Shown here in pieces: positions 24,825 through 33,015 of a stretch of 64,000 bases of DNA (positions within the stretch are counted from its first letter, which is position 1; each line of letters begins with the position of its first letter). The position numbers and the translations under genes are program-made. Origin of the DNA: Nocardioides luteus (lineage in GTDB: Bacteria > Actinomycetota > Actinomycetes > Propionibacteriales > Nocardioidaceae); assembly GCF_015752315.1 (NCBI RefSeq), contig NZ_JADOVJ010000001.1, positions 1,054,001 to 1,118,000 of the forward strand, in the 5' to 3' direction. The notes under the pieces were generated by a model, which was given only the letters and a program-made list of their open reading frames with translations, searched no databases and was not told the origin of the DNA.

Positions 24825-25014
24825 GTATCTCCTCGGTGGGACGTGTGCCTCCCCCGAGGCACTCTCGCCCACTCCAACGATCAGGGGAAGGGATCGGTGA
24901 CGCCCTTGGGTGCTTTGTAACTCACCTGTGGGCCAACCCGTGAGTAGCCTATAGAAACTAGGGTCCTGGTGTTGCTGTCGCCGTCGCGTGGGGCGACCCG
25001 GCACAATTGAGCCC

Positions 25015-26292
25015 ATGAGTTCTCCTGGGGGCGTCGGCATCGGCGGCCTGATGGTCGAGACCGAGGCCGATGTCGTACGCCGCCAGGCACTGCGCCGCAT
25101 GCGCATCGTCGCCACCGGGCTCCTGGTCGTGGCCGCCATCGTCTATCTGCTGACCCTGGGTATGCACGGGTTCTGGGGATTCGTGAACGCCGGCGCCGAG
25201 GCGTCCATGGTCGGCGCGATGGCCGACTGGTTCGCGGTCACCGCGCTGTTCCGTCACCCGCTCGGGCTGCCGGTGCCGCACACCGCGCTGATCCCGAAGC
25301 GGAAGGACGAGCTCGGCGCCAGCCTGGAGGAGTTCGTCCAGGACAACTTCCTGCAGGAGGAGACCATCCGCGAGCGGCTCGGCGTCGCGATGCCGTCGCT
25401 GCGGCTCGCGCTGTGGCTCTCCGAGGAGGCCAACGCCAAGCGGGTCGTCGACGAGGTCTCCACCGTGGTCGCCGACGGGCTCTCCCGGATCAGCAACCGG
25501 CACATCGTCGAGATCATCCAGGACGGGTTCGTGCCCCGCCTGCGCGAGGAGCAGATCGCGCCCCTCATCGGCGGCACGCTGCAGGCGGCGCTGGACGACG
25601 GCGTCCACCACGGCCTGGTCGACCTGGCGCTGGTCGAGCTGCACGGCTGGCTCGAGGAGAACGAGGAGATCGTCACCGAGGTGCTCGGCGAGCGCGCGCC
25701 CTGGTGGACACCACAGGTGCTGCGCGAGCCGGTGACCGCCCGCATCCACGTCGAGCTGGTCCGCTGGATCGCCGACATCCGCGACGACCCCGAGCACCGC
25801 GCCCGCAAGGCGATCGACACGATGCTCGCCGACCTCGCCGACAACCTGCAGCACGACGAGGCCACCATGGAGCGCGCCGAGCGGCTCAAGGAGCGCGTGC
25901 TCGACCACCCCGGCGTCATCAACACCGCCATCTCCATCTGGGACGCGCTGCGCCGCGCGCTGACCACCTCGCTGCGCGACCCCGAGGGCGTCGTCCGCCG
26001 CCGCGCCCTCGACGAGGTCGTCCGCTACGCCCAGAAGGTCGTCCTCGACGAGACCCTCCAGCGCCGCTACGACGCCCTCGCCTCCGACGTCGCCGTCTAC
26101 GTCGTCAAACGCTACGGCCGTGAGGCGACCACCGTCATCACCCACACCATCCAGCGTTGGGACGGCAAGCAGGCCGCCCGCCGCATCGAGCTCTTCGTCG
26201 GCCGCGACCTGCAGTTCATCCGTATCAACGGCACCATCGTCGGTGGCCTCGTCGGCGTCATCATCCACACCATCACCGTCCTGGTGTCCTGA
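25015..26292 (+). CDS. DUF445 family membrane protein
   Basis: A 425-residue DUF445 protein. One hydrophobic helix lies near residues 31-51, followed directly by the family signature HGFWGFVNAGAEASMVGAMADWFAVTALFRHPLGLPVPHTALIPKRKDELG. A long helical middle follows, and a C-terminal hydrophobic helix (VGGLVGVIIHTITVLV) closes it. The family spans the membrane at both ends with a large cytosolic or outside helical region and has no proven function. ATG 25015 gives the expected N-terminus. A repeat-rich palindromic stretch follows. Confidence 0.82.
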   Translation: MSSPGGVGIGGLMVETEADVVRRQALRRMRIVATGLLVVAAIVYLLTLGMHGFWGFVNAGAEASMVGAMADWFAVTALFRHPLGLPVPHTALIPKRKDELGASLEEFVQDNFLQEETIRERLGVAMPSLRLALWLSEEANAKRVVDEVSTVVADGLSRISNRHIVEIIQDGFVPRLREEQIAPLIGGTLQAALDDGVHHGLVDLALVELHGWLEENEEIVTEVLGERAPWWTPQVLREPVTARIHVELVRWIADIRDDPEHRARKAIDTMLADLADNLQHDEATMERAERLKERVLDHPGVINTAISIWDALRRALTTSLRDPEGVVRRRALDEVVRYAQKVVLDETLQRRYDALASDVAVYVVKRYGREATTVITHTIQRWDGKQAARRIELFVGRDLQFIRINGTIVGGLVGVIIHTITVLVS

Positions 26293-26370
26293 CCCGCCGA
26301 GGCGTCACGTACGTCGGCCGAGGCGTCACCGCGTGCCCTCTCGGCCGATATTTGTGACGCCTCGGCGGGC
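26293..26370. repeat. GTCGGCCGAGGCGTCAC-type intergenic repeat cluster, copy 2
   Basis: CCCGCCGAGGCGTCAC (26293-26308) is perfectly complemented by GTGACGCCTCGGCGGG (26354-26369), giving a 16-bp stem. Between them lie another CGTCGGCCGAGGCGTCAC copy and CTCTCGGCCGA. The motifs are those of the cluster at 3929-4024. It sits between DUF445 and the S4 gene and may terminate the first. Confidence 0.65.
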
Positions 26371-26386
26371 GGGAGAGGATGAGAGG

Positions 26387-26629
26387 GTGAGCGAGCCCTT
26401 CGACGTACCCATCACCGACGAGGTCATCCGCCTCGGTCAGTTCCTGAAGCTGGCCAACCTGGTCGAGACCGGCTCGGAGGCGCGCCCGGCGATCACCGCG
26501 GGCGAGGTGAAGGTCAACGGCGAGACCGAGCTCCGCCGGGGCCGCCAGCTCCGCGTCGGCGACGTGGTCGAGTACGCCGGCCAAGCTGCCCGGGTCTCCG
26601 ACGAGGCCGACTTCGACGTCCCCTGGTGA
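26387..26629 (+). CDS. S4-domain RNA-binding protein (YbcJ-like)
   Basis: An 80-residue protein consisting of one S4 domain: EVIRLGQFLKLANLVETGSEARPAITAGEVKVNGETELRRGRQLRVGDVVEY. The lysine/arginine-rich alpha-L loop that binds structured RNA is intact. Stand-alone S4 proteins of this kind are thought to act near ribosomes. The GTG at 26387 follows GAGGATGAGAGG. The nearest upstream element is the palindromic repeat, so it probably has its own promoter. Confidence 0.8.
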   Translation: MSEPFDVPITDEVIRLGQFLKLANLVETGSEARPAITAGEVKVNGETELRRGRQLRVGDVVEYAGQAARVSDEADFDVPW

Positions 26630-26634
26630 CCCCC

Positions 26635-26757
26635 GCCGAATCGGTGGTTTCGGACGCCGAAAAGTGAGTTGTGGGCGACGAAACTGGAGTTTCGTCGCCC
26701 ACAACTACGTTCTCGGCCGCCACAACTACCGACTCGGCGACCAGTTCTACTGATTCG
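26635..26757. repeat. long-palindrome intergenic repeat, copy A
   Basis: The core is a perfect 19-bp-arm palindrome (26667-26706). The flanks add outer inverted segments: CCGAATCGGT near 26637 faces ACTGATTCGG near 26750, and ACCGACTCGGCGA is shared with copy B. The element fills the space between convergent S4 and FKBP genes. Copy B is at 62398-62494. Confidence 0.75.
26667..26706. terminator. perfect 19-bp palindrome, probable bidirectional terminator
   Basis: AGTTGTGGGCGACGAAACT, then GG, then its exact complement AGTTTCGTCGCCCACAACT. Both arms are identical to those at 62421-62460; only the two centre bases differ. Located between convergent genes. Confidence 0.7.
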
Positions 26758-26763
26758 GGTGGG

Positions 26764-27138
26764 TTACTTCTCGACCTTCACCAGGTCGCAGACGAAGATC
26801 AGGGTCTCGCCGGGCTTGATGACGGCACCGGCGCCGCGGTCGCCGTAGGCGAGGTGGGGCGGGATGACGAGCTGACGGCGGCCGCCGACCTTCATCCCGA
26901 GGATGCCCTGGTCCCAGCCCTGGATGACCTGGCCGATGCCGACACGGAAGTCGAGCGGCTCGCCGCGGTTGTAGGACGCGTCGAACTCCTCGCCGGTGGA
27001 CAGCGCCACGCCGACGTAGTGGACCGAGACGCGGTCACGCTCGGTGGCCTCCTCGCCGTCACCGACGGTGATGTCTTTGATGACGAGGTCGGTCGGAGGG
27101 GTGGGGTCGACGAAGTCGATCTCAGGCTTCTGGCTCAT
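26764..27138 (-). CDS. FKBP-type peptidyl-prolyl isomerase
   Basis: A 124-residue single FKBP domain without a signal peptide, so cytosolic. The pocket residues are recognisable in VSVHYVGVALSTGEEFDASYNRGEPLDFRVGIGQVIQGWDQGILGMKVGGRR and HLAYGDRGAG. It catalyses cis-trans isomerisation of Xaa-Pro bonds in folding proteins. A short acidic N-terminus precedes the domain. It ends toward the S4 gene, with the 19-bp palindrome between. Confidence 0.9.
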   Translation of the reverse strand: MSQKPEIDFVDPTPPTDLVIKDITVGDGEEATERDRVSVHYVGVALSTGEEFDASYNRGEPLDFRVGIGQVIQGWDQGILGMKVGGRRQLVIPPHLAYGDRGAGAVIKPGETLIFVCDLVKVEK

Positions 27139-27144
27139 GAGAAA

Positions 27145-29766
27145 TCAGTCTACGTATCGAGTCTCGCTGGGGCACACCGCCGCCGCGTCGGCCGTGTCGG
27201 TCGTCGCGGGATAGGTCGGGGTCATGCCGTCGGCCCGCTCGCGGCCGAGGTTCCACTCCAGCCAGTCGCCCTCGCGGTCGTTGGTGCCGAGCACGCAACC
27301 GCGCAGGTCGTCGGGGAGCTTCTCGAGGGCCGGCACCGCGTCGTCGCTGAGCCCGGCGAGGAAGTCGGTGTCGATCTTCCCGGTCTCCTCGTAGCGCGAG
27401 ACGTTGTGCTCGGCGATCCAGGCGTCCGGGTTGATCGCCGCGATCCCGAGCAGTGCCGCGGCACCGCTGACCAGCGCGAACCGGCCGAGCCAGAGTCCGC
27501 CGCCGATCGCGCGGCCGGCCACCGCGGCGACCAGCCCGGCGATCACCAGCAGACCGAGCCACGCCTCGAAGACGTCGACGAGCAGGCGGAGCTGGGTGAA
27601 GCCGTACGCCTCCTGGTAGAGGTGCATCCGATACAGCGCCGACCCGACGACGACCAGCGCCTCGGCGGCCAGCAGCCCGAGCGCGACCCGCAGCCACAGC
27701 CGGTCGGCCACGGTCTCCACCGGGGCCTTGCGCGCCGCCGCCCAGATCACCAGCAGGGTCAGCGCGGTCGCCACGGTGAGCTGGCCGAACCCCTGGTGGA
27801 CGTATTCGGCGTACGTCAGCCCCGTCGTCTCCCGCAGGTAGTCCTCGCCGCCGAAGACCGCGGTCGCCTGGGCGATCAGGAAGGCGGCGAAGACGGCGAC
27901 GACGACACCGACCGGGGCCAGCCACTCGTAGCGGTTGGCGACGGGCTGGGACGTACGCTCGCTGCGGTCGATCCGGGGCGGGTTCACGGCCAGGTAGGCG
28001 GCGCCCATCACGACCCCGAAGACGAACACGGTCATGAAGATCCGAGCCGCGAAGGTGTCGGGACGTACGTCCGGAACGAACTGGTCGACCCAGCTGCCCA
28101 GCACCGCGTCGGCGGTGGTGAACAGCAGCCCGAAGATCACCAGCCCGAGCAGCGAGAGAACCGTGGTGCGCGCGACCGCGGCTCCGTGACCGTGTCCGGA
28201 GACGCTGGTCAGCGTACGGCCCAGCCAAGGGATCCCGCGGAGACCGGCCAAGGGCCAGGAGATCCCGGTCAGCACGATCCCGAGCAGCGTCTTGGCTCCG
28301 GTCGAGGCGCAGAGGATCACCGCGATCGCGGTGAGCAGGCACAGGACGACGATCCACTCGGCGTCGCGGAACACCGCGACCGAGGAGAGCAGCGCGAACA
28401 GCACGTAGCAGACGATCGAGAACCAGCTGCGACGCCTCTCGCCCGCCAGCATCACGACCCCGCCGGCCGCGAGCAGCACGATGACCGTCCCGAGCCCGGC
28501 ATTGCGGTCGGGGATCAGCAGCCCGCCGAGCAGGCCGGCGACCACAGCGCCGATGAAGAGCCCGAACCTGCCCGCGACACCGGAGTCGGGCCAGTAGGTG
28601 CCGAAGATGTCGTCGAGGACGGACGGGGTGGCGTAGGCGGCCTTGGGGTCCGTCGTGGGCGCGTCGACCGACGGGGAGGGTTCGGCGGGCTGGGCGGGTT
28701 CGGCCGCCGGGGGAGTGGTGGGCATCTGGCTCTCCTCGTGGGTGGGGGTGAGATGACTGGTGATGGGACGTGCGGGTGGCCGCAGCGGAAGGTCGACACG
28801 CACTCGGGCGCCGGCGGCCCCGGGCAACGGGTCGAGAAAGGCGATGGAGCCGCCGTGCAGGTCGGTGACCCACCGGGCGATGGCGAGCCCGAGCCCGGTC
28901 CCGCCGCCCTCGGCGGAGGCGCTGAGCGTGCCGAAGGGCTCGAAGACGCGACCCCGGTCGGCGGCCGGGACACCGGGCCCGGAGTCGAGGACCTCGAGGT
29001 GGTAGCGATCGCCGTCGAGACCGGCGCGCACGACCACCACGCCGTCGCGCGGACTGTGCCGGGAGGCGTTGTCGAGCAGGTTGACGACGAGCTGGCTGAG
29101 CCGATCGGCGTCGGCCTCGACGACAAGAGAGTCCGGCGCGTCGATCTCGTAGGTGACCGGCCGCCCGTTGACCCGTGCCTCCGCGACGCAGGCCTCCAGC
29201 AGCGGTGCGAGCTCGACCGATGACGTGCTCAACGGCGCCTTGCCGGCATCGACGCGCGCCAGGTCGAGCAGGTCCTCGACGAGCCGGCTCAGGCGCTCGG
29301 CCTGGCCGAGCGCGGTCTCGAGCGCAGCCGGGTCGGACCCGACGCCGTCCACGAGGTTCTCCAGCACGACGGTGAGAGCCGCCAGCGGCGTACGCAGCTC
29401 GTGGGAGACGTTGGCGACCAGATCGCGGCGCTGGCGGTCGACCGCGCCGAGATCGCTGGCCATCGTGTTGAACGCGCGGCCCAGCTGGCCGACCTCGTCG
29501 GCCCCGCCGGCGGGCACCGAGACCGAGTAGTCGCCCCGGGCCATCCGGCGGGCCGCGACCGTCATCTGCCGCAACGGCGAGGTCATCCCGGCCGCGAGCA
29601 GCTGGGTGACCGCGAGCGCGATCCCGATCGTGACCGGGATCGAGATCCACGGGGAGACCCCGGTGATCCGTCCGACGGAGGCGACCACCGCCGCCACCAG
29701 GGCGCTCGCCGCGACCAGCAGGCCGAGCTTGACCTTGATCGAGGAGACCCGTTCCAGCGGAGTCAT
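27145..29766 (-). CDS. sensor histidine kinase fused in frame to DUF4173 membrane protein
   Basis: One uninterrupted frame of 873 residues. Residues 1-347 form a kinase: two transmembrane helices (about 12-31 and 40-60), HAMP region, H-box SHELRTPL at 121-128, N-box LLDNASRHSP, and ATP lid motifs DSGPGVPA and GTGLGLAIA. A Pro/Ala/Glu-rich stretch follows, then from about residue 380 a DUF4173-type polytopic protein with roughly a dozen helices. There is no stop between them. ATG 28725 (residue 348) has GAGGAG upstream, so the second half may also be made separately. ATG 29766 overlaps the response regulator stop as ATGA. Confidence 0.72.
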   Translation of the reverse strand: MTPLERVSSIKVKLGLLVAASALVAAVVASVGRITGVSPWISIPVTIGIALAVTQLLAAGMTSPLRQMTVAARRMARGDYSVSVPAGGADEVGQLGRAFNTMASDLGAVDRQRRDLVANVSHELRTPLAALTVVLENLVDGVGSDPAALETALGQAERLSRLVEDLLDLARVDAGKAPLSTSSVELAPLLEACVAEARVNGRPVTYEIDAPDSLVVEADADRLSQLVVNLLDNASRHSPRDGVVVVRAGLDGDRYHLEVLDSGPGVPAADRGRVFEPFGTLSASAEGGGTGLGLAIARWVTDLHGGSIAFLDPLPGAAGARVRVDLPLRPPARPITSHLTPTHEESQMPTTPPAAEPAQPAEPSPSVDAPTTDPKAAYATPSVLDDIFGTYWPDSGVAGRFGLFIGAVVAGLLGGLLIPDRNAGLGTVIVLLAAGGVVMLAGERRRSWFSIVCYVLFALLSSVAVFRDAEWIVVLCLLTAIAVILCASTGAKTLLGIVLTGISWPLAGLRGIPWLGRTLTSVSGHGHGAAVARTTVLSLLGLVIFGLLFTTADAVLGSWVDQFVPDVRPDTFAARIFMTVFVFGVVMGAAYLAVNPPRIDRSERTSQPVANRYEWLAPVGVVVAVFAAFLIAQATAVFGGEDYLRETTGLTYAEYVHQGFGQLTVATALTLLVIWAAARKAPVETVADRLWLRVALGLLAAEALVVVGSALYRMHLYQEAYGFTQLRLLVDVFEAWLGLLVIAGLVAAVAGRAIGGGLWLGRFALVSGAAALLGIAAINPDAWIAEHNVSRYEETGKIDTDFLAGLSDDAVPALEKLPDDLRGCVLGTNDREGDWLEWNLGRERADGMTPTYPATTDTADAAAVCPSETRYVD
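28723..28740 (-). promoter_or_regulatory. internal start and ribosome site at the kinase/DUF4173 junction
   Basis: On the minus strand GAGGAG precedes an in-frame ATG (28725-28723) by 6 nt. It would allow independent translation of the 526-residue DUF4173 part from the same message. Confidence 0.45.
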
Positions 29767-30464
29767 TCCCCGGCCTCCAGCGCGTAGCCGACACCGTGCA
29801 CGGTCCGGACCCGCGCGGACCCGATCTTGGCGCGCAGCCCCTTCACGTGGCTGTCGACGGTGCGGGTGCCCGAGGCGTCGTTCCAGCCCCAGACCTCGGC
29901 GAGCAGCCGCTCGCGGGTGACCACGGCACCCGGGTCGGCGGCCAGGCAGACCAGCAGGTCGAACTCGGTCGGCGTGAGCCTGACCTCGGACCCGTCGACC
30001 CACACCCGTCGCGCCGCCGGGTCCATCCGCAGCCCGCCGATCTCAGCCGTACGCCGCGGCGCCCCGGCCAGCTCGGCCGCCCGCTCCACGCGCCGCAGGA
30101 GCGCGTTCACCCGGGCCACCAGCTCGCGCGCCCGGAACGGCTTGGTCAGGTAGTCGTCAGCCCCGACGCCGAGCCCGACCAGCACATCGGCCTCGTCGAC
30201 ACGGGCGGTGAGCATGAGCACCGGCACGGGGCGTACGGCCTGGATCCGGCGGCAGACCTCGAGGCCGTCGTAGCCCGGCAGCATCACGTCGAGGACGACC
30301 AGGTCCGGCGAGGTCTCCTCGAAGCAGGAGACGGCTCCCGGCCCGTCCCACGCCCGGACGACGTCGTATCCCTCGGCGGTGAGGCGATCCGAGACGGCCT
30401 GGTTGATGACCGGCTCGTCCTCGACCACGAGAACCCGGCGCGTGGCGGTCACATGTTCTGGCAC
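29763..30464 (-). CDS. OmpR-family response regulator
   Basis: A 233-residue two-component regulator. The receiver domain has its acidic pair in VVEDEP, the phospho-acceptor Asp in LVVLDVMLPGYDG and the switch Lys in DDYLTKPF. A linker leads to a winged-helix domain (EVRLTPTEFDLLVCLAADPGAVVTRERLLAEVWG and TVDSHVKGLRAKIG). It is translationally coupled to the kinase by an ATGA overlap. A TAGCCT -10-like hexamer lies just upstream on the minus strand (30472-30477). Target genes are unknown. Confidence 0.92.
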   Translation of the reverse strand: MPEHVTATRRVLVVEDEPVINQAVSDRLTAEGYDVVRAWDGPGAVSCFEETSPDLVVLDVMLPGYDGLEVCRRIQAVRPVPVLMLTARVDEADVLVGLGVGADDYLTKPFRARELVARVNALLRRVERAAELAGAPRRTAEIGGLRMDPAARRVWVDGSEVRLTPTEFDLLVCLAADPGAVVTRERLLAEVWGWNDASGTRTVDSHVKGLRAKIGSARVRTVHGVGYALEAGE

Positions 30465-30541
30465 ATGCTCAGGCTAGAAGCCGCAGCGGCCGGAAAGGCT
30501 GCAGAAGTTGTGAAGGTCCTGTGCAGACCTGTGGAACGGCC

Positions 30542-30973
30542 TTACGTCTGGTGGACGTACGCCTCGAGCTGGTCGCGCTCGAAGGCGAGCTGGTCGATGC
30601 GGTGCTTGACCAGGTCGCCGATGCTGACGATGCCGACCAGGGCGCCGTCGGCGACGACCGGCATGTGCCGGATCCGGCGCTTGGTCATGATGCCCAGGAT
30701 CTCGTCGATGGTGGCGTCGGGGGCGCAGGTCTCGACCTCGGCGGTCATGATCGAGGAGACCTCGGCGGCGAGCAGCGCGTCGTTCTCGTGGAGGCGCCGC
30801 ACGACGTCGCGCTCGGAGACGATCCCGGCGACGGCCGCGCCGTCGCTGCTGACGACACAGGCCCCGATGCCGTGCTCGGCGAGCACCCCGAGCAGGTCAC
30901 GCACGGTGGCGGTTGATGCGATCGTGACGACTTCTGCGATCGCCTTGCGAGTGAGTACGTCCGCGATCTTCAT
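30542..30973 (-). CDS. tandem CBS-domain protein
   Basis: A 143-residue protein made of two CBS domains (about 8-65 and 75-132), with GIGACVVSSDGAAVAGIVSERDVVRRL and RRIRHMPVVADGALVGIVSIGDLVKHRI. Such paired modules bind adenine nucleotides. Mycobacterial Hrp1 is a hypoxia-induced example of the same size. A CRP-like palindrome lies 18 bp upstream of the start, so nutrient or redox control is plausible. Function unknown. Confidence 0.85.
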   Translation of the reverse strand: MKIADVLTRKAIAEVVTIASTATVRDLLGVLAEHGIGACVVSSDGAAVAGIVSERDVVRRLHENDALLAAEVSSIMTAEVETCAPDATIDEILGIMTKRRIRHMPVVADGALVGIVSIGDLVKHRIDQLAFERDQLEAYVHQT

Positions 30974-30990
30974 GCATCAACGGTAGCGGC

Positions 30991-31006
30991 TGTGACTCGC
31001 GTCACG
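30991..31006. promoter_or_regulatory. CRP-type site upstream of CBS gene
   Basis: TGTGACTCGCGTCACG fits TGTGA-N6-TCACA with one mismatch at the last base. It lies in the 53-bp gap between hisN and the CBS gene. Confidence 0.4.
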
Positions 31007-31026
31007 CCAGAGGTTCGTGTGACGGT

Positions 31027-31899
31027 CTACTCGCTCGCCGGACGACGGAACGCGGTGACCGACCCGGGCTGGGCGGCCGGCCAGTCGGCGTCGTTGTTGC
31101 CGTCGGGGAGCCCGCCCAGGAAGGAGAGCACCGCGTCGTGCAGGTGGCCGTTGGTGGCCAGCGCGTTGCCGCCCCACGGCCCCGGGTCACCGGCCAGCGA
31201 CGTGAAGGACCCGCCGGCCTCGCGCACGATGATGTCCAGCGCGGCCATGTCGTAGACCTCGAGCTCCGGCTCGACCGCGATGTCGACGGCGCCCTCGGCG
31301 ACGAGCATGTAGGACCAGAAGTCGGAGTAGGCGCGGGTGCGCCAGCAGCTCCGCATCAGCGCCAGGAAGTCCTCGAGCCGCTCGCGCTCCTCCCAGCCGT
31401 GCAGCGAGGAGTAGGACATCGAGGCGTCCTCCAGGCGGCGTACGTCCGAGACCTGGCAGCGGGTCGACTTCATCAGCGACTTGCCGGTGTGGGCCCCCTG
31501 ACCCTTCGCCGCCCACCAGCGCCGCCCGAGCTGGGGCGCGGAGACGACCGACATCACGACCTCGTTGTCGACCGCGAGCGCGATCAGGGTGGCCCAGACC
31601 GGCACCCCGCGCACGAAGTTCTTCGTCCCGTCGATCGGGTCCACGATCCAGCGCCGGCTGGAGGAGCCGGAGGACCCGGACTCCTCACCGGTGATCGCGT
31701 CGCGCGTCCGCGCGCGGGAGAGCGTGCGCCGGATGGACTCCTCCACGGCCTTGTCCGCGTCCGAGACGGGGGTCAGGTCGGGCTTGGTCATGACGTGCAG
31801 GTCGAGCGCCTTGAACCGCGACGTCGACAGCGAGTCGGCGTCGTCGGCCAGCAGGTGCGCCAGCCGCAGGTCGTCGTTGTAGTCAGGAGTGCTCGCCAC
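31027..31899 (-). CDS. hisN: histidinol-phosphatase, inositol monophosphatase family
   Basis: A 290-residue IMPase-fold phosphatase. The first metal-site glutamate is in ITGEESG, the second motif is WIVDPIDGTKNFVRGVPVWATLIAL, and the late aspartate motif is in LEVYDMAALDIIVREAGG. The sequence pattern and its place behind aroA and rsgA match the actinobacterial HisN enzyme, which dephosphorylates histidinol phosphate in histidine synthesis. Inositol-phosphatase activity is the alternative. Confidence 0.85.
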   Translation of the reverse strand: MASTPDYNDDLRLAHLLADDADSLSTSRFKALDLHVMTKPDLTPVSDADKAVEESIRRTLSRARTRDAITGEESGSSGSSSRRWIVDPIDGTKNFVRGVPVWATLIALAVDNEVVMSVVSAPQLGRRWWAAKGQGAHTGKSLMKSTRCQVSDVRRLEDASMSYSSLHGWEERERLEDFLALMRSCWRTRAYSDFWSYMLVAEGAVDIAVEPELEVYDMAALDIIVREAGGSFTSLAGDPGPWGGNALATNGHLHDAVLSFLGGLPDGNNDADWPAAQPGSVTAFRRPASE

Positions 31900-31997
31900 G
31901 AGGCATCACTCTAGTGGCTCCCGCTCCGCAGCGAACCCTCCCCTGGTAACCGGTTGCCCACGAAAACACCGCCCAGGGCATGGGAAGTCGCCCCAGG

Positions 31998-33011
31998 TCA
32001 GAGCGCGTACGCCGGCACCGACCGGGCTTCGAGCAGTCGACGGAACGACGCGACCCGCTCGGGATCGAGGCTGCCGGCCTCGATCGCCGCGTCCAGACCG
32101 CACTCGGGCTCGTCCGCTGCGTGGGTGCAGCCTCGCGGGCACTCGGCCGTCGCCTCCTCCAGGTCGGGGAAGGAGACGATGAGCCGTTCGGGCTCGACGT
32201 GGGCCAGTCCGAACGTACGGATCCCCGGGGTGTCCACGATCCAGCCCGCGTCGTCCGGCAGCGGCAGCATCAGGGCCGAGGTGGACGTGTGCCGTCCCCG
32301 GCCGGTGACCGCGTTGACGTGCCCCACCTCTCGCCCTGCGTCGGGGACGATCGCGTTGACCAGCGTCGACTTGCCCACGCCGCTGTGGCCGAGCAGGACC
32401 GACGTACGCCCGTCGAGCTTGTCGCGCAGTGCCGTCATGTCGCCGCCCCGCTGGGTGACCACCCACGGCACCCCCAGCGACCGATAGGTCGAGACCAGCG
32501 TCTCCGGGTCGGCCAGATCGGCCTTGGTGATGCACAGCAGCGGGTCGATGCCCGCCTCGTAGGCGGCCACCAGCGCGCGGTCGATGAACCCGGTGCGCGG
32601 CTCGGGGTCGGCGATCGCGGTGACGATCACCAGCTGGTCGGCGTTGGCGACCACGACCCGCTCGACGGGGTCGTCGTCGTCAGCCGTACGCCGCAGCACC
32701 GTCTCCCGGGGCTCGACCTCGACGATCCGGGCCAGTGCGCCCTCCGCACCCGAGGTGTCGCCGACGACCTTCACCCGGTCGCCCACGACGACGCCCTTGC
32801 GGCCGAGCGGGCGGGCCTTGACCGCCCACACCTCGACGTCGGGGACGTCGTCCATGACCAGCGTGAACCGGCCACGGTCGACCGTGATCACCCGGCCGAG
32901 GTCGGCGTCGTCGTAGCTGGGCCGGTCCTTCGTCCGCGGGCGGGTGCGGCGCCGGGGACGGTCGTAGTGCTCGACGTCCTCGGTCCCGTAGCGCCGCTGT
33001 GCCTTCGCCAT
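31998..33011 (-). CDS. rsgA: ribosome small-subunit-dependent GTPase A
   Basis: A 337-residue circularly permuted GTPase. An N-terminal OB fold (about 30-110) precedes the G domain, with G4 TKAD before G1 GHSGVGKSTLVN and G3 DTPG, the order typical of RsgA. The C-terminal zinc knuckle is the Cys/His cluster around ECPRGCTHAADEPECG. It acts in late 30S ribosome maturation. It begins 4 nt after the aroA stop, so the two are co-transcribed. Confidence 0.92.
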   Translation of the reverse strand: MAKAQRRYGTEDVEHYDRPRRRTRPRTKDRPSYDDADLGRVITVDRGRFTLVMDDVPDVEVWAVKARPLGRKGVVVGDRVKVVGDTSGAEGALARIVEVEPRETVLRRTADDDDPVERVVVANADQLVIVTAIADPEPRTGFIDRALVAAYEAGIDPLLCITKADLADPETLVSTYRSLGVPWVVTQRGGDMTALRDKLDGRTSVLLGHSGVGKSTLVNAIVPDAGREVGHVNAVTGRGRHTSTSALMLPLPDDAGWIVDTPGIRTFGLAHVEPERLIVSFPDLEEATAECPRGCTHAADEPECGLDAAIEAGSLDPERVASFRRLLEARSVPAYAL

Positions 33012-33015
33012 GTCG

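Noticed and set aside
26671..29223. 850-codon open frame on the plus strand
   Set aside because: It is the complement of the kinase/DUF4173 gene. Its product is low-complexity Gly/Asp/Arg/Gln-rich, a usual shadow in GC-rich DNA.
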